DNA of 64,000 bases from Leptospirales bacterium. GTDB lineage: Bacteria; Spirochaetota; Leptospiria; Leptospirales; Leptonemataceae. Positions 44,714-52,990 of the stretch are shown here, piece by piece. Under the pieces are notes generated by a model. That model did not search any database, had not been told where the DNA came from, and saw only the letters and a list, made by a program, of their open reading frames with translations. A program made the position numbers and the translations under genes. The stretch is from NCBI GenBank assembly GCA_016788865.1, contig JAEUSB010000048.1:1-64000 (forward strand), written 5' to 3'. How positions within the stretch are numbered: position 1 is the first letter of the stretch; each line of letters starts with the position of its first letter.

Positions 44714-45834
44714 ATCCAGTAGATTTTGTTCATCCACATATTCGACAGCTTGCAGGATACGTTCCGGGTTTGCAAACCGAGGACCCGGAGATCATCAAGC
44801 TAAATACAAACGAAAATCCGTTTCCGGTTTCCGCGGCGGTAAAGAATGCGTTGATTGCGGAATTGCAGGCCGGGCAGTTGCAAAAATATCCCAATCCGGT
44901 TTCGCAGCGTTTGCGCGAAGCACTGTCAAAGAAGTACGGGCCTGCTCCAGAAGCATTCCTTGTTGGAAATGGATCCGATGAAATATTGAGCATCCTGTTT
45001 CGCGCTGTCCTCTCACCTGAGTCCGGAATTGTTACGGCACAACCTACATACAGCCTTTATCCGGTCATTGCAGCACTTTCAAACGCTCGATGCGTGGAAA
45101 TTCCGGTCAAGGACAACTGGCATATCGATTTGGGCGTAATGCTTGAGGAAATGCAAAAAAAGACGACATCAATGCGGCAGGCGTTATGCGCTTTTGCAAA
45201 TCCCAATGCACCAACCGGCATCACAGAAACAGAAGCGGATCTCCTGTCCTTTGCAAAAGACAATCCTGGCCTCACGCTCATTGACGAGGCATACGCCGAC
45301 TTTGGAAACGTAAGCGTGTTTCGATACGCGGGCAGTACTGCATATCCCCGCTTGCTTGTTTCCGGAACTGCTAGCAAAGCATTATCACTGGCCGGTCAGC
45401 GAATTGGTTGGCTTGCAGGCCCCGTTTCGTTTATCCAGGAATTGGAGAAAATAAAAGACTCCTACAATGTTTCAAAGCTGGCACAGGTAGCGGCCTGTGC
45501 GGCCGTTCAGGATTCAGTCGAGGAAAAGCAGCGCATCAAACTTGTACTTGAAAGCCGCGACTGGTTGATCCGTGAACTTGACAAGCTTGGCTTCACAACA
45601 CTTCCGAGTTCGGCGAATTTCATTTTCACAAAACCGCCGGTTTCTGTTCTGAGCAAATCTGCGGCCGCCCCATCTGAACTAACACCAGCGGGTGCGTATT
45701 ACGACTTGCTCCTCAGACAAAAGATATTGGTTCGCTACTGGAACACACCGCAGCTCAAAGACTGGATTAGAATCACAATTGGAACGCAAGCACAGATGGA
45801 AACTTTGCTCAGGGTGACAACAGACCTCGTTTAA
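44710..45834 (+). CDS. hisC: Histidinol-phosphate aminotransferase
   Basis: This is a 374-residue class II aminotransferase catalysing the PLP-dependent step from imidazole-acetol phosphate to histidinol phosphate in His synthesis. IIKLNTNENPFPVSAAV is the family start, LVGNGSDEIL and FANPNAPTG follow, and the PLP lysine Lys223 lies in SGTASKALSLAGQRIGW. The TTG start overlaps the preceding stop (TTGA) and the stop overlaps the next ATG (TAATG). It is an isolated his gene set among envelope genes, as is common in spirochaetes. Confidence 0.9.
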   Translation: MNPVDFVHPHIRQLAGYVPGLQTEDPEIIKLNTNENPFPVSAAVKNALIAELQAGQLQKYPNPVSQRLREALSKKYGPAPEAFLVGNGSDEILSILFRAVLSPESGIVTAQPTYSLYPVIAALSNARCVEIPVKDNWHIDLGVMLEEMQKKTTSMRQALCAFANPNAPTGITETEADLLSFAKDNPGLTLIDEAYADFGNVSVFRYAGSTAYPRLLVSGTASKALSLAGQRIGWLAGPVSFIQELEKIKDSYNVSKLAQVAACAAVQDSVEEKQRIKLVLESRDWLIRELDKLGFTTLPSSANFIFTKPPVSVLSKSAAAPSELTPAGAYYDLLLRQKILVRYWNTPQLKDWIRITIGTQAQMETLLRVTTDLV

Positions 45835-47513
45835 TGTACATTCCAGAGGGTTCAATTCGTGCAGGTAGTTTCCTGGTCGCTGGCTCCGGTCTGTTCATTG
45901 CCACATCAATTCTGGTGATCGTAGCCGTTGCACACAGCGACGCTGATCTATTGATTCTTGCCCCCGTCCATTTCCTCTGGATTGCCGTGCCGACAGTACC
46001 CATCCTGGGTATTCTCGCTTTGCTGTTTGCTTTGGCCTGGATTGGGTCATTCATCTTTCTTCGAAAAGAAGTTAACCGCGTGCAAAAGCTCGTCCTTGCC
46101 GAGATGCAAACGTTGATTGGCGCAGAAAAAGCAACTGTCGCCTGGGGCTCAAGGCGTGGGAGCCTGCTCCTCCGGCAGAATCTGGGTGTGACATTCCTGG
46201 TAGTCGGGCCTGCGATGGGCCTGTTTCTTTTTCTGTACCGATTCGCAGCACTTCACAGCACCATGCTAACATGGTTTCATTTTTTCCTTTTGCTTCTGGG
46301 GCTAATCGTAGTTCGTACCATGTGGTCCATCCTGTGCGCTCCCTGGCCAGAAATTCATGGATTTGATTCAGCCGCCTTTTCGCGACTGCGCCGGACAGGC
46401 TTTCGGTTGCTGCGCCATGGAAGGTCAAGGAGCCAGGATGCCATCATAGGAGGAATAGCCGCGCTGGCACTCATTGTTTCGCTGAACGTAAGTCTGGCAC
46501 AAACGCGATTTGGCTGGCTTTTGCAATGGGAACTGACCCGAATCTTCCTGCCGACTCTCACCGTCCGCCATACAGCGGGCCTCGGAATTCCGGATCAAGA
46601 ACAGGAGCAGACCGGAGAATCCATACTTGATCTCAGCCATCGCGATTTGCAGTGGGCCGATCTTCGGGGCAGTGTACTTTCCGGCGCCTGGTTGTCCGGT
46701 ACAAACCTCCGCGGTGCGCGGCTATCAGACGCGGATCTATCCGGGATTCGGACACTTGAGGAACCGGGTGACGACGCTGGCTGCTCGATGTACATCAAAG
46801 AGAAACGGAACGCCGTAAACTTAAGTCAGACAGATCTGAAAGGAGCCAGCCTGGCCGGTGCTGATCTACGGTGCGCGGACCTGGATGGAAGTGACTTGCA
46901 GGGAACAATCCTTGAGGAGGCAAATCTGCTTGAGGCTACTCTGCGATCTGTGAGAGCTGCAGAGGCGCGATTCTCCGGCGCTAACCTGACGGATGCAGTT
47001 GCCATTGACGGAGTGTTCAACAAAGCAAAATTCACCGGCGCATTGCTTCGCGGAACACTATTTGATGGATCGCATTTCCAGGATGCCAACCTGATCGCGG
47101 CGGATTGCTCTTTTGCGTCATTTCAGTCTGTAAACTTTACAGGTGCAGACCTTCGCGGTGCAACGTTTCTTCGAAGTCAGCTAACGGGCACAACTTTCAA
47201 AAATTCAATCACTGCGGGCACCATTCTGTTTGACGCTTTGGGAACTCCGGCTGGCCTCTCTCTATCTGGAGAGGACGTCTTCGAAACTCGCAGGGATCTT
47301 GCCTGCCGCGATCCGTTCGTAACCCACGCGCTGCAACGCCCCCTTCCGGAATTTCGCTGGGAGAATCAAGGCAAGCAGCAGTCATGGAATCAAACCTTGC
47401 AGCGCGCATCAGATTTGAGTGCACGCGTATCTGTCCTTTGTCCGGATGCGATTCAGGATATACCTATCCTGCGTGATCGGAACGTTTCTGAGGAATCTAC
47501 TTCCAATCAATGA
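45834..47513 (+). CDS. Membrane protein with pentapeptide-repeat domain
   Basis: This is a 559-residue protein. The first about 245 residues hold five or six membrane helices. Residues about 270-470 are pentapeptide repeats of the A(D/N)LxG type (ADLRGSVLSGAWLSG, ANLLEATLRSVRAAEA, ADLRGATFLRSQLTG), forming a right-handed quadrilateral beta-helix. The C-terminus is charged. The function is unknown; such proteins may be scaffolds or regulators. It starts on the hisC stop (TAATG) and its end overlaps the convergent glycosylase gene by 17 bp. Confidence 0.8.
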   Translation: MYIPEGSIRAGSFLVAGSGLFIATSILVIVAVAHSDADLLILAPVHFLWIAVPTVPILGILALLFALAWIGSFIFLRKEVNRVQKLVLAEMQTLIGAEKATVAWGSRRGSLLLRQNLGVTFLVVGPAMGLFLFLYRFAALHSTMLTWFHFFLLLLGLIVVRTMWSILCAPWPEIHGFDSAAFSRLRRTGFRLLRHGRSRSQDAIIGGIAALALIVSLNVSLAQTRFGWLLQWELTRIFLPTLTVRHTAGLGIPDQEQEQTGESILDLSHRDLQWADLRGSVLSGAWLSGTNLRGARLSDADLSGIRTLEEPGDDAGCSMYIKEKRNAVNLSQTDLKGASLAGADLRCADLDGSDLQGTILEEANLLEATLRSVRAAEARFSGANLTDAVAIDGVFNKAKFTGALLRGTLFDGSHFQDANLIAADCSFASFQSVNFTGADLRGATFLRSQLTGTTFKNSITAGTILFDALGTPAGLSLSGEDVFETRRDLACRDPFVTHALQRPLPEFRWENQGKQQSWNQTLQRASDLSARVSVLCPDAIQDIPILRDRNVSEESTSNQ

Positions 47514-48309
47514 ATGTCTTGCGTTGCGCTGGCTGGCACCTGGGGCAAAAAAAAGTATCATAACCCAGCACATTCTCGCGGCGAATCATGGAACCACAGC
47601 GCGGACAAGGCTCGTTCTTGCGATTCCGAACAAGCATATGGCCGCGCACCTTTTCGTGCAATTCATGCGGGGTCTTCTGGACAGCCTCAATACCAAATTG
47701 AATTACTTTGTTTATGGAAGCATACAGGTTCTGCTTTTGCTCCGCATCAAGCTGATAACAAAATGTTTTGGGATGAATCCCGGCATCAAAAAGAACCTCA
47801 TCCGCGTAGGCGTTACCTATGGCACTCAAGCTTTCCTGCTCCATCAGGAATGCGCGGACCTGTCTGCGACTGGCGCCGATTAGGCTCACAAATTTCTCCA
47901 GGGTGAACTCAGTTGAACGAATATCTACACCCTGTTCGAGATACCGGGGAACCTGCGACTCTGAGTCTTTCTTCAAGAAATAGATTTTTCCCATCTTCTT
48001 GTTGTCAAGATAGGTCAGCACATCCTCATCCATCTGGATTGTGACAAGGCCCTTTTTCTTTTCCATACTGAAGGCACCCGCAAGCATCGGATGCACAATC
48101 ATTCGAAGATCCTGGCCGATCTCAAACACAAGGAAGGGTCCATGCCGCCTAACGTCTGAGAATTCTTTCCCCCTGATGACTTCGATAGGCTCACCCAACA
48201 GGTTTCGAATGATGATGGGTTCTTTTACTTCAATGCCAGTAATTGTCCGATTCTTGAGCCCTTTTTTCAGAGCGCCTTCCAGATAGACTAGATCCGGGAG
48301 TTCCGGCAT
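47497..48309 (-). CDS. Divergent Fpg/Nei-family DNA glycosylase
   Basis: This is a 270-residue protein of the formamidopyrimidine glycosylase family. It starts MPELPD (catalytic Pro and Glu kept), has the helix-two-turn-helix with IGNAYADEVLFDAGIHP, and ends in a zinc finger (CPRCG and FFCPRCQ). Two key residues are changed: the position of Lys57 is Pro in RRHGPFL, and the zinc-finger Arg is replaced in GYDTFFC. The substrate range or lyase chemistry may therefore differ. Its ATG overlaps the stop of the upstream lipoprotein gene (TAATG), so it is the last gene of a four-gene overlapping operon. It is not assigned as mutM because of these changes. Confidence 0.85.
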   Translation of the reverse strand: MPELPDLVYLEGALKKGLKNRTITGIEVKEPIIIRNLLGEPIEVIRGKEFSDVRRHGPFLVFEIGQDLRMIVHPMLAGAFSMEKKKGLVTIQMDEDVLTYLDNKKMGKIYFLKKDSESQVPRYLEQGVDIRSTEFTLEKFVSLIGASRRQVRAFLMEQESLSAIGNAYADEVLFDAGIHPKTFCYQLDAEQKQNLYASINKVIQFGIEAVQKTPHELHEKVRGHMLVRNRKNEPCPRCGSMIRRENVLGYDTFFCPRCQPAQRKTFIDWK

Positions 48310-48884
48310 TAGTTGAGGAAGATATTGCCAGCGTTGTTTGTGGCGCCCGTCGTGATGGTGTAGGTCCTGCCACTTCCCTTGGTGCTGACAAGGGAACTAC
48401 CCGTATTGGGAGCCCAACCAACGGTGAATGTGGAAGGTGTCATAAAGCAATCTATATGCTTGTCGATGCGATTCTTGAAGCCCGAATCAATCGGCTCAAA
48501 TGAAAGCTTCACTGTGCTGCCACCTGGAATTCCCGAAATCAGAAAACTGCCGTCACGCGCAATGCTTGTGTGAGATGAGAAGAAGGTTATTCCCGTTGAC
48601 CCGGAGTCTTCTGCAATGACAAGTGCGCTAACAACAGGAGCCCCACTTGCAGTTAACAACCGACCGGAAATGGACCCTGCGGCGCCGCCCATAGAACCTG
48701 TTCCCTGGGCGCTTGCAAGAACCGGCACGCCAACCCCGGAGCAAGCATCCTGTCTTTGGCTTAAAAGTAGGAGAATTACAAAGAGCTCCTCATTGGAAAA
48801 AGAGCTCGTCTTATCTGCATCGAACATTGCAGCACAGTTCATACTTGCGGCTAACAGAAGTATTGCGATGACGTTACGGAGCAT
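48309..48884 (-). CDS. Hypothetical lipoprotein with carboxypeptidase-regulatory-like domain
   Basis: This is a 191-residue probable lipoprotein: the leader ends in AASMNC. A small beta-sandwich region (about 70-130: GSISGRLLTASGAPVVSALV and GSFLISGIPGGSTVKLSF) resembles the carboxypeptidase-regulatory/transthyretin-like fold. The ATG at 48884 follows GGAG and overlaps the end of the metalloprotease gene by 11 bp. Its stop overlaps the glycosylase start. The function is unknown; it may be a surface protein acting with the protease. Confidence 0.68.
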   Translation of the reverse strand: MLRNVIAILLLAASMNCAAMFDADKTSSFSNEELFVILLLLSQRQDACSGVGVPVLASAQGTGSMGGAAGSISGRLLTASGAPVVSALVIAEDSGSTGITFFSSHTSIARDGSFLISGIPGGSTVKLSFEPIDSGFKNRIDKHIDCFMTPSTFTVGWAPNTGSSLVSTKGSGRTYTITTGATNNAGNIFLN

Positions 48885-49596
48885 AGATACTCCGTACACC
48901 CGCTGTCTCGTCGGGATTGAGCGTTGTCGGGGAATTCGAAAATAGGAACGGAAACATCACGGGAAGATTGGGGCCTGTTGCAGCGGTGACGGTTCCCATG
49001 TTATTTCCTGCAATTGAATGTGCCAGACCAATCACATGACCAATTTCGTGCAGAACCACTTGCTGAAAGCGAATCGTTGGGGCTGGAGTAGTGCTGCTGA
49101 GGATCAAGGGAGCATTGAGGATCAGGATACCGGAGCAGAGGTCCTGGGGTCTCGATGAATTGGGATTCAGGCCCAGGCCAACACCAAGCACGCTGCTGTT
49201 GGGATCGACTCCGACTGAGCGCAGAACGGTGCCATCCGTATCCCAGACCATCCAGATTTGATTTGCGGTAGGACTGTTTAGAAAGTTGTTCACTGCACTT
49301 GCAGTCATCGTTTGTTGGTGACTGACCGGACTACAGGTGGCAGTGGGACATAGAAGGTTCCCACCAGTCGGTGCATTCCACTGGGTCATCACGGTAGTGA
49401 TCGCAGTTTGATAGCCGGCAGCCAGGGATTGAATATCTGAATCATAGATCATGGTAATAGGGCGGCTGCCGGAGTTACAGGAAGAGCCAAACACCCACTG
49501 CTGCCGCTGGCCATTTGACGCAGTGAAATAATACCATGCAAACAGCGGTGTGCTAACTACGAGTAGCAGCGAACTGACAAGAGCCAATCGCCTCAT
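48874..49596 (-). CDS. Secreted matrixin-like zinc metalloprotease
   Basis: This is a 240-residue secreted protease. The signal peptide ends about residue 20 (STPLFA). The metzincin motif HEIGHVIGLAH (His183, Glu184, His187, His193) is followed by a Met-turn at about residue 214 (VMFPF), typical of matrixins and related metzincins. Several Cys could form disulfides. It likely degrades extracellular or surface protein. Its ATG overlaps the stop of the preceding secreted-protein gene (ATGA), and its end overlaps the lipoprotein gene. Confidence 0.85.
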   Translation of the reverse strand: MRRLALVSSLLLVVSTPLFAWYYFTASNGQRQQWVFGSSCNSGSRPITMIYDSDIQSLAAGYQTAITTVMTQWNAPTGGNLLCPTATCSPVSHQQTMTASAVNNFLNSPTANQIWMVWDTDGTVLRSVGVDPNSSVLGVGLGLNPNSSRPQDLCSGILILNAPLILSSTTPAPTIRFQQVVLHEIGHVIGLAHSIAGNNMGTVTAATGPNLPVMFPFLFSNSPTTLNPDETAGVRSIYAP

Positions 49597-50069
49597 TTGG
49601 AACCTTTCCTGTAGCTGCGAGTAACCTCTCTGAACTCTGACAGAGTGAAGGATTTTCCTCGGAACGGATGTCCGCCAAACCCTGTCAGATTTCTACCCAG
49701 CGCCATCTGGCCTTCTTCATTGATTACGATTGGAATCTTGCCCCAGTTAATGGATCGAAGGGGATAAAGATTGTTCACACCATTCCCGAGCATCAAAAGC
49801 CACTGACTTCCCGATGCTTCAGGTGTGCGACTGGTTCCCATTTCTGCTAGAACTGGAATTCGCACCTCGATCCGCTCTGGCAGACTCCCTTTGAAATCTT
49901 CCGTAACAAGGAGTTTGTAAACAAGAACAGATCCCTGGAGTGAGCCCTCTTCCACCATGACGGAGGCCACATGCGGTGCGTCCTGAACGATTTCCGCGGT
50001 AGTCGTGTAGAGCTCAATCGGATAAGCGGCCGAAACCAGAACAAAGAAGGCTGCACTGAATCGTAACAT
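49593..50069 (-). CDS. Hypothetical secreted protein
   Basis: This is a 158-residue protein with a signal peptide (MLRFSAAFFVLVSAAYP) and a small beta-rich mature domain. I do not recognise the family; the part with GSVLVYKLLVTEDFKG and LLMLGNGVNNLYPL resembles a short beta-barrel. The ATG at 50069 follows GGGG closely; ATG 50093 is an alternative. A stem-loop terminator begins 59 bp upstream, so this gene starts a new transcript. It is coupled to the metalloprotease gene, perhaps as its propeptide or inhibitor; this is inference. Confidence 0.62.
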   Translation of the reverse strand: MLRFSAAFFVLVSAAYPIELYTTTAEIVQDAPHVASVMVEEGSLQGSVLVYKLLVTEDFKGSLPERIEVRIPVLAEMGTSRTPEASGSQWLLMLGNGVNNLYPLRSINWGKIPIVINEEGQMALGRNLTGFGGHPFRGKSFTLSEFREVTRSYRKGSK

Positions 50070-50127
50070 ATACCCCAATACTCTATGGTTCATACTAATG
50101 TAACAAGAATTTCCCGGAGGAATGGCG

Positions 50128-50157
50128 AAAAAAAACCCGGCCAAAAACCGGGTTTTT
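50128..50157 (-). terminator. Rho-independent terminator of the thiolase gene
   Basis: AAAAACCCGG (50131-50140) and CCGGGTTTTT (50148-50157) form a perfect 10-bp stem with a 7-base loop. Read on the minus strand, the stem is followed by a run of eight T, so it should end transcription of the thiolase gene, which stops 30 bp before it. It also separates the thiolase from the downstream protease operon. Confidence 0.85.
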
Positions 50158-50186
50158 CATGAAGTCGATATGACAAAATCCTCGTC

Positions 50187-51506
50187 CTAGGCACGCTCGA
50201 GCAGCATGGACCCGGCAATCCCGCCGTGCGCGCAGGCTGTGATCAGCACCCGATTTACTTTTGAATTGTGCTCCATGGCCATGATTGCGTTTGCAATTAG
50301 ACGAATCCCTGTTGCGCCAAACGGATGACCAATGGCGATCGAACCGCCGTGGGCATTGATTCGCTTTTCTTCGAACATTTTCTGCCAGTCCAGGCCAGAA
50401 CGATTCTTCATTTCTTCCAGAGCGCCCAGGGCAGTGGCCGCGAATGCTTCGTGAATTTCGATATGGTCAATGTCTGATGCTTTCAGCCCCATCTCTTCCA
50501 TGAGCTTGAGGCTGGCTTCCGCCTGCCCGAGTCCCATGTAGTTTGGATGCACGCCGCGCATTACAAAACCCGTCAGATAGATATCTGGCTTCAGCCCCAG
50601 TTCTTTGGTCCGTGCTTCCGAACCTACAAGGACACCGGCCGCTCCATCCGACCTGGGGCAGGCGTTAAAGATGGTAACAGTTGGATCACCGGACTTTTTT
50701 AGGAACGAAGCGTACTTTTGTTTGAAATCGGCAAACTTGAGTACTGGGTTTTCGAACAATAGCATTGCCTTGTCCATGCGACCAGGATTCTTAACAATTC
50801 CTTCGCGAAGAAGCACCGCTTCATCTGCTTGAAATTCTGCTCCTTCATCATCTTTCATTGGAATCAAAAACTTCTTGTACTTCCCTTCTTGTGTTGCTTC
50901 AAATGCGCGCTTGAAACTTTCGTAAGCAAACTTATCCTGTAGCTCGCGAGAAAGACCCATGTTTTGAGCTACGATTTCTGCAGTGACGTGCATACCAAAA
51001 CTGGTTTCCCCATCGCCCAGGCCATCTTCGAGCGTATCTCTGATTTCTACTCCGGCAGGAAGATCGTTAGGCAACAGCTTCATAAGCTTGTCCACACTGC
51101 CCGCCTTTTTGTTCATGCGCGCGTTCTTGACTACAAACGGCATTGCAGTTTGCGATTCTTCGCCAATCGTGAGGAACATTCCACCTTCACCAAGCAGAAT
51201 GCGTCTGGTTGATTCAGCAACAGCCTCCATTGCAGAAACGCAGTTGTTACAGACTGTGAGCGCAGGTTTCTCCACCGGAAGATCCAGCAGCGAAGAAATC
51301 ACACGAGCAGAGTTAGGTGCAAAGGGAAAACCCTCGCCGACAATGACGCCATCGAGGTCTTCCTTCTTGATTTTTGATTTTTCCAGAATATCTTTTGCAA
51401 CAGTCAGGCCAAGGTGATGTGCAGGATAATTGCCAAGTGATTTTGCAATTTGCGCGAACGGAGTCCGCCGCGTGGTTGAGAGGGCGATCTTTTGAGTCAG
51501 TTTCAT
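50187..51506 (-). CDS. Thiolase (acetyl-CoA acyltransferase)
   Basis: This is a 439-residue thiolase, cleaving 3-ketoacyl-CoA with CoA or condensing two acetyl-CoA. The nucleophilic Cys89 is in TVCNNCVSAMEA. The catalytic His motifs are IEIHEAFAATAL and GHPFGATGIR, and the second Cys is in ITACAHGGIAGS. A large insert (about 125-240) is typical of the longer FadA/FadI-like enzymes. The gene is monocistronic, ended by the terminator at 50128-50157. It complements the 3-hydroxyacyl-CoA dehydrogenase gene at 13128-14435. Confidence 0.92.
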   Translation of the reverse strand: MKLTQKIALSTTRRTPFAQIAKSLGNYPAHHLGLTVAKDILEKSKIKKEDLDGVIVGEGFPFAPNSARVISSLLDLPVEKPALTVCNNCVSAMEAVAESTRRILLGEGGMFLTIGEESQTAMPFVVKNARMNKKAGSVDKLMKLLPNDLPAGVEIRDTLEDGLGDGETSFGMHVTAEIVAQNMGLSRELQDKFAYESFKRAFEATQEGKYKKFLIPMKDDEGAEFQADEAVLLREGIVKNPGRMDKAMLLFENPVLKFADFKQKYASFLKKSGDPTVTIFNACPRSDGAAGVLVGSEARTKELGLKPDIYLTGFVMRGVHPNYMGLGQAEASLKLMEEMGLKASDIDHIEIHEAFAATALGALEEMKNRSGLDWQKMFEEKRINAHGGSIAIGHPFGATGIRLIANAIMAMEHNSKVNRVLITACAHGGIAGSMLLERA

Positions 51507-51642
51507 AGGAACAAATGGAGACTAAAACCGGATGGGTCAAGGTTAAAAAAAACAGATCGCTCCTTCTGGGAAATTCGCGAGCAGAAACAATGCGACATAA
51601 TCATCAGGGAAAACAAGCAACCGTGGGACCTGGAAGGATCTT

Positions 51643-52293
51643 CTAAACCCAGAGCGTTATGCGACCTTCGAGAATGAAAAGCGTCAGGCCAATCAACAGT
51701 AGTCGCAGACTGTATTCTACGACCGCGGCTATCAGGAATCCTCCAATGGCCCCCCGGACCTTCTCCGCCGTAATGTGATTCATTACCTCCGTGGAAAACC
51801 ATTTCACACCGGACAACCCGAGGTGCACAAAGGCGCCCGCACCCTTCTGCATCCACTCTGCAGATTGAAGCGCCTCAATCGAATTCTTATAGAATCGGAA
51901 ATTCCTCAGAGCACGGAGTCCCGCACAAATATCCAGGGTGGTCTTGTGTTGCTCGATCGAACGATAAATTGTGTAACCGGTCAGTCCTGCCATTCCAAGA
52001 ATGAGCACGACAAAAGCTACAGGCTGGGTTTCAAACGCAACGTTAAGCGAAATATCCCGCACACGACCGCCAAGAAACAGGACATAACCGTAGGCCAGAA
52101 ATGAGCTAATCCCCAGCGCAAAACCAATCAGATTGCTCTGTACGTGTCCCCACTTCCAGTACTCATGAAAAAACAACCTGACGTCCTTGAGAAAGCCCTC
52201 ACGAAGGATAACATGCGCCCGCCGGCCAAAAGCCGCGATGCGAATGAGAATAATTAGGAGAAAAACAAGGTGCACAAAAGACAAAAGCTGCAC
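51643..52293 (-). CDS. Hypothetical membrane protein
   Basis: This is a 216-residue protein with about four membrane helices (near 3-22, 55-75, 90-110 and 185-210) and a cytoplasmic or periplasmic loop between the third and fourth. It starts with GTG. No family is recognised and no catalytic motif is visible. It is divergent from the P460 cytochrome gene, 81 bp apart. Confidence 0.6.
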   Translation of the reverse strand: MQLLSFVHLVFLLIILIRIAAFGRRAHVILREGFLKDVRLFFHEYWKWGHVQSNLIGFALGISSFLAYGYVLFLGGRVRDISLNVAFETQPVAFVVLILGMAGLTGYTIYRSIEQHKTTLDICAGLRALRNFRFYKNSIEALQSAEWMQKGAGAFVHLGLSGVKWFSTEVMNHITAEKVRGAIGGFLIAAVVEYSLRLLLIGLTLFILEGRITLWV

Positions 52294-52374
52294 AATCGAT
52301 ACGAAAGTGCCTTACGTGAGAATGCAAGCAATAATAAGCTTTGACTAAATCTTACCCCTGCTCCAGAATCATCC

Positions 52375-52845
52375 ATGCGAATTCTACTCTGTTTACTTGC
52401 ACTCGCCGGCTTCCTGAATTGCACAAAAAAGGAACCTGGCGTTCCCTATCCGGAGGGCTACAAGAAATGGTCTCTCCTGAAATCCGCCCTCATTACAAAG
52501 GGGGAACCTCTGTTTGAACCTTTTGGAGGCATTCATCATATCTATGGGAATTCTGATGCAGTGGCCGCAATCGAAGCGGGAAAACCAGCACCGGAAGGGG
52601 CCGTTCTAGTTTTTGATCTCTATGAAGCAGTCTCAAGCGATTCCGGCGATGCCGAAGGCGCACATAAATTTGTCGCGGTTATGATCAAGGACACGGAACA
52701 ATTCAAGTCTACCGGCGGCTGGGGATACGATGCTTTCAAGGGAGATACCAGAGAACGATTCGTAAAGAATGCTGCAACGGAATGCTTTGCGTGTCATCAG
52801 AGTCAGGAACGCAATGACTTTGTCTTTACTACAGCGCAGAAATAG
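52375..52845 (+). CDS. Cytochrome P460-family lipoprotein
   Basis: This is a 156-residue probable lipoprotein (AGFLNC, Cys16). The body matches the cytochrome P460 family: YPEGYKKWSLLKS, GGIHHIYGN, VMIKDTEQFKSTGGWGYD and the c-type haem motif CFACH (Cys137, Cys140, His141). P460 proteins oxidise hydroxylamine or act as electron carriers; the haem cross-link Lys cannot be assigned here. The gene is short, complete and alone on the plus strand. Confidence 0.85.
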   Translation: MRILLCLLALAGFLNCTKKEPGVPYPEGYKKWSLLKSALITKGEPLFEPFGGIHHIYGNSDAVAAIEAGKPAPEGAVLVFDLYEAVSSDSGDAEGAHKFVAVMIKDTEQFKSTGGWGYDAFKGDTRERFVKNAATECFACHQSQERNDFVFTTAQK

Positions 52846-52990
52846 CGCGCCTGCCGCGGGTGTGCTGCAAAATCGATCTTTCGTCCAGGGCAAACTCCGC
52901 TTAGCCCTGGGGTAATTTTTAGTCAACATCGCTTTGCATTCGTCTAAAATCGGGGTGACGGAATCTCAGATCAAAGGTTCCATCGTGCAT

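Noticed and set aside
47547..47554. Run of eight A inside the zinc-finger part of the glycosylase gene, possible phase-variation tract
   Set aside because: It is short, encodes conserved Phe codons before Cys, and the frame is intact; one sequence cannot show variation.
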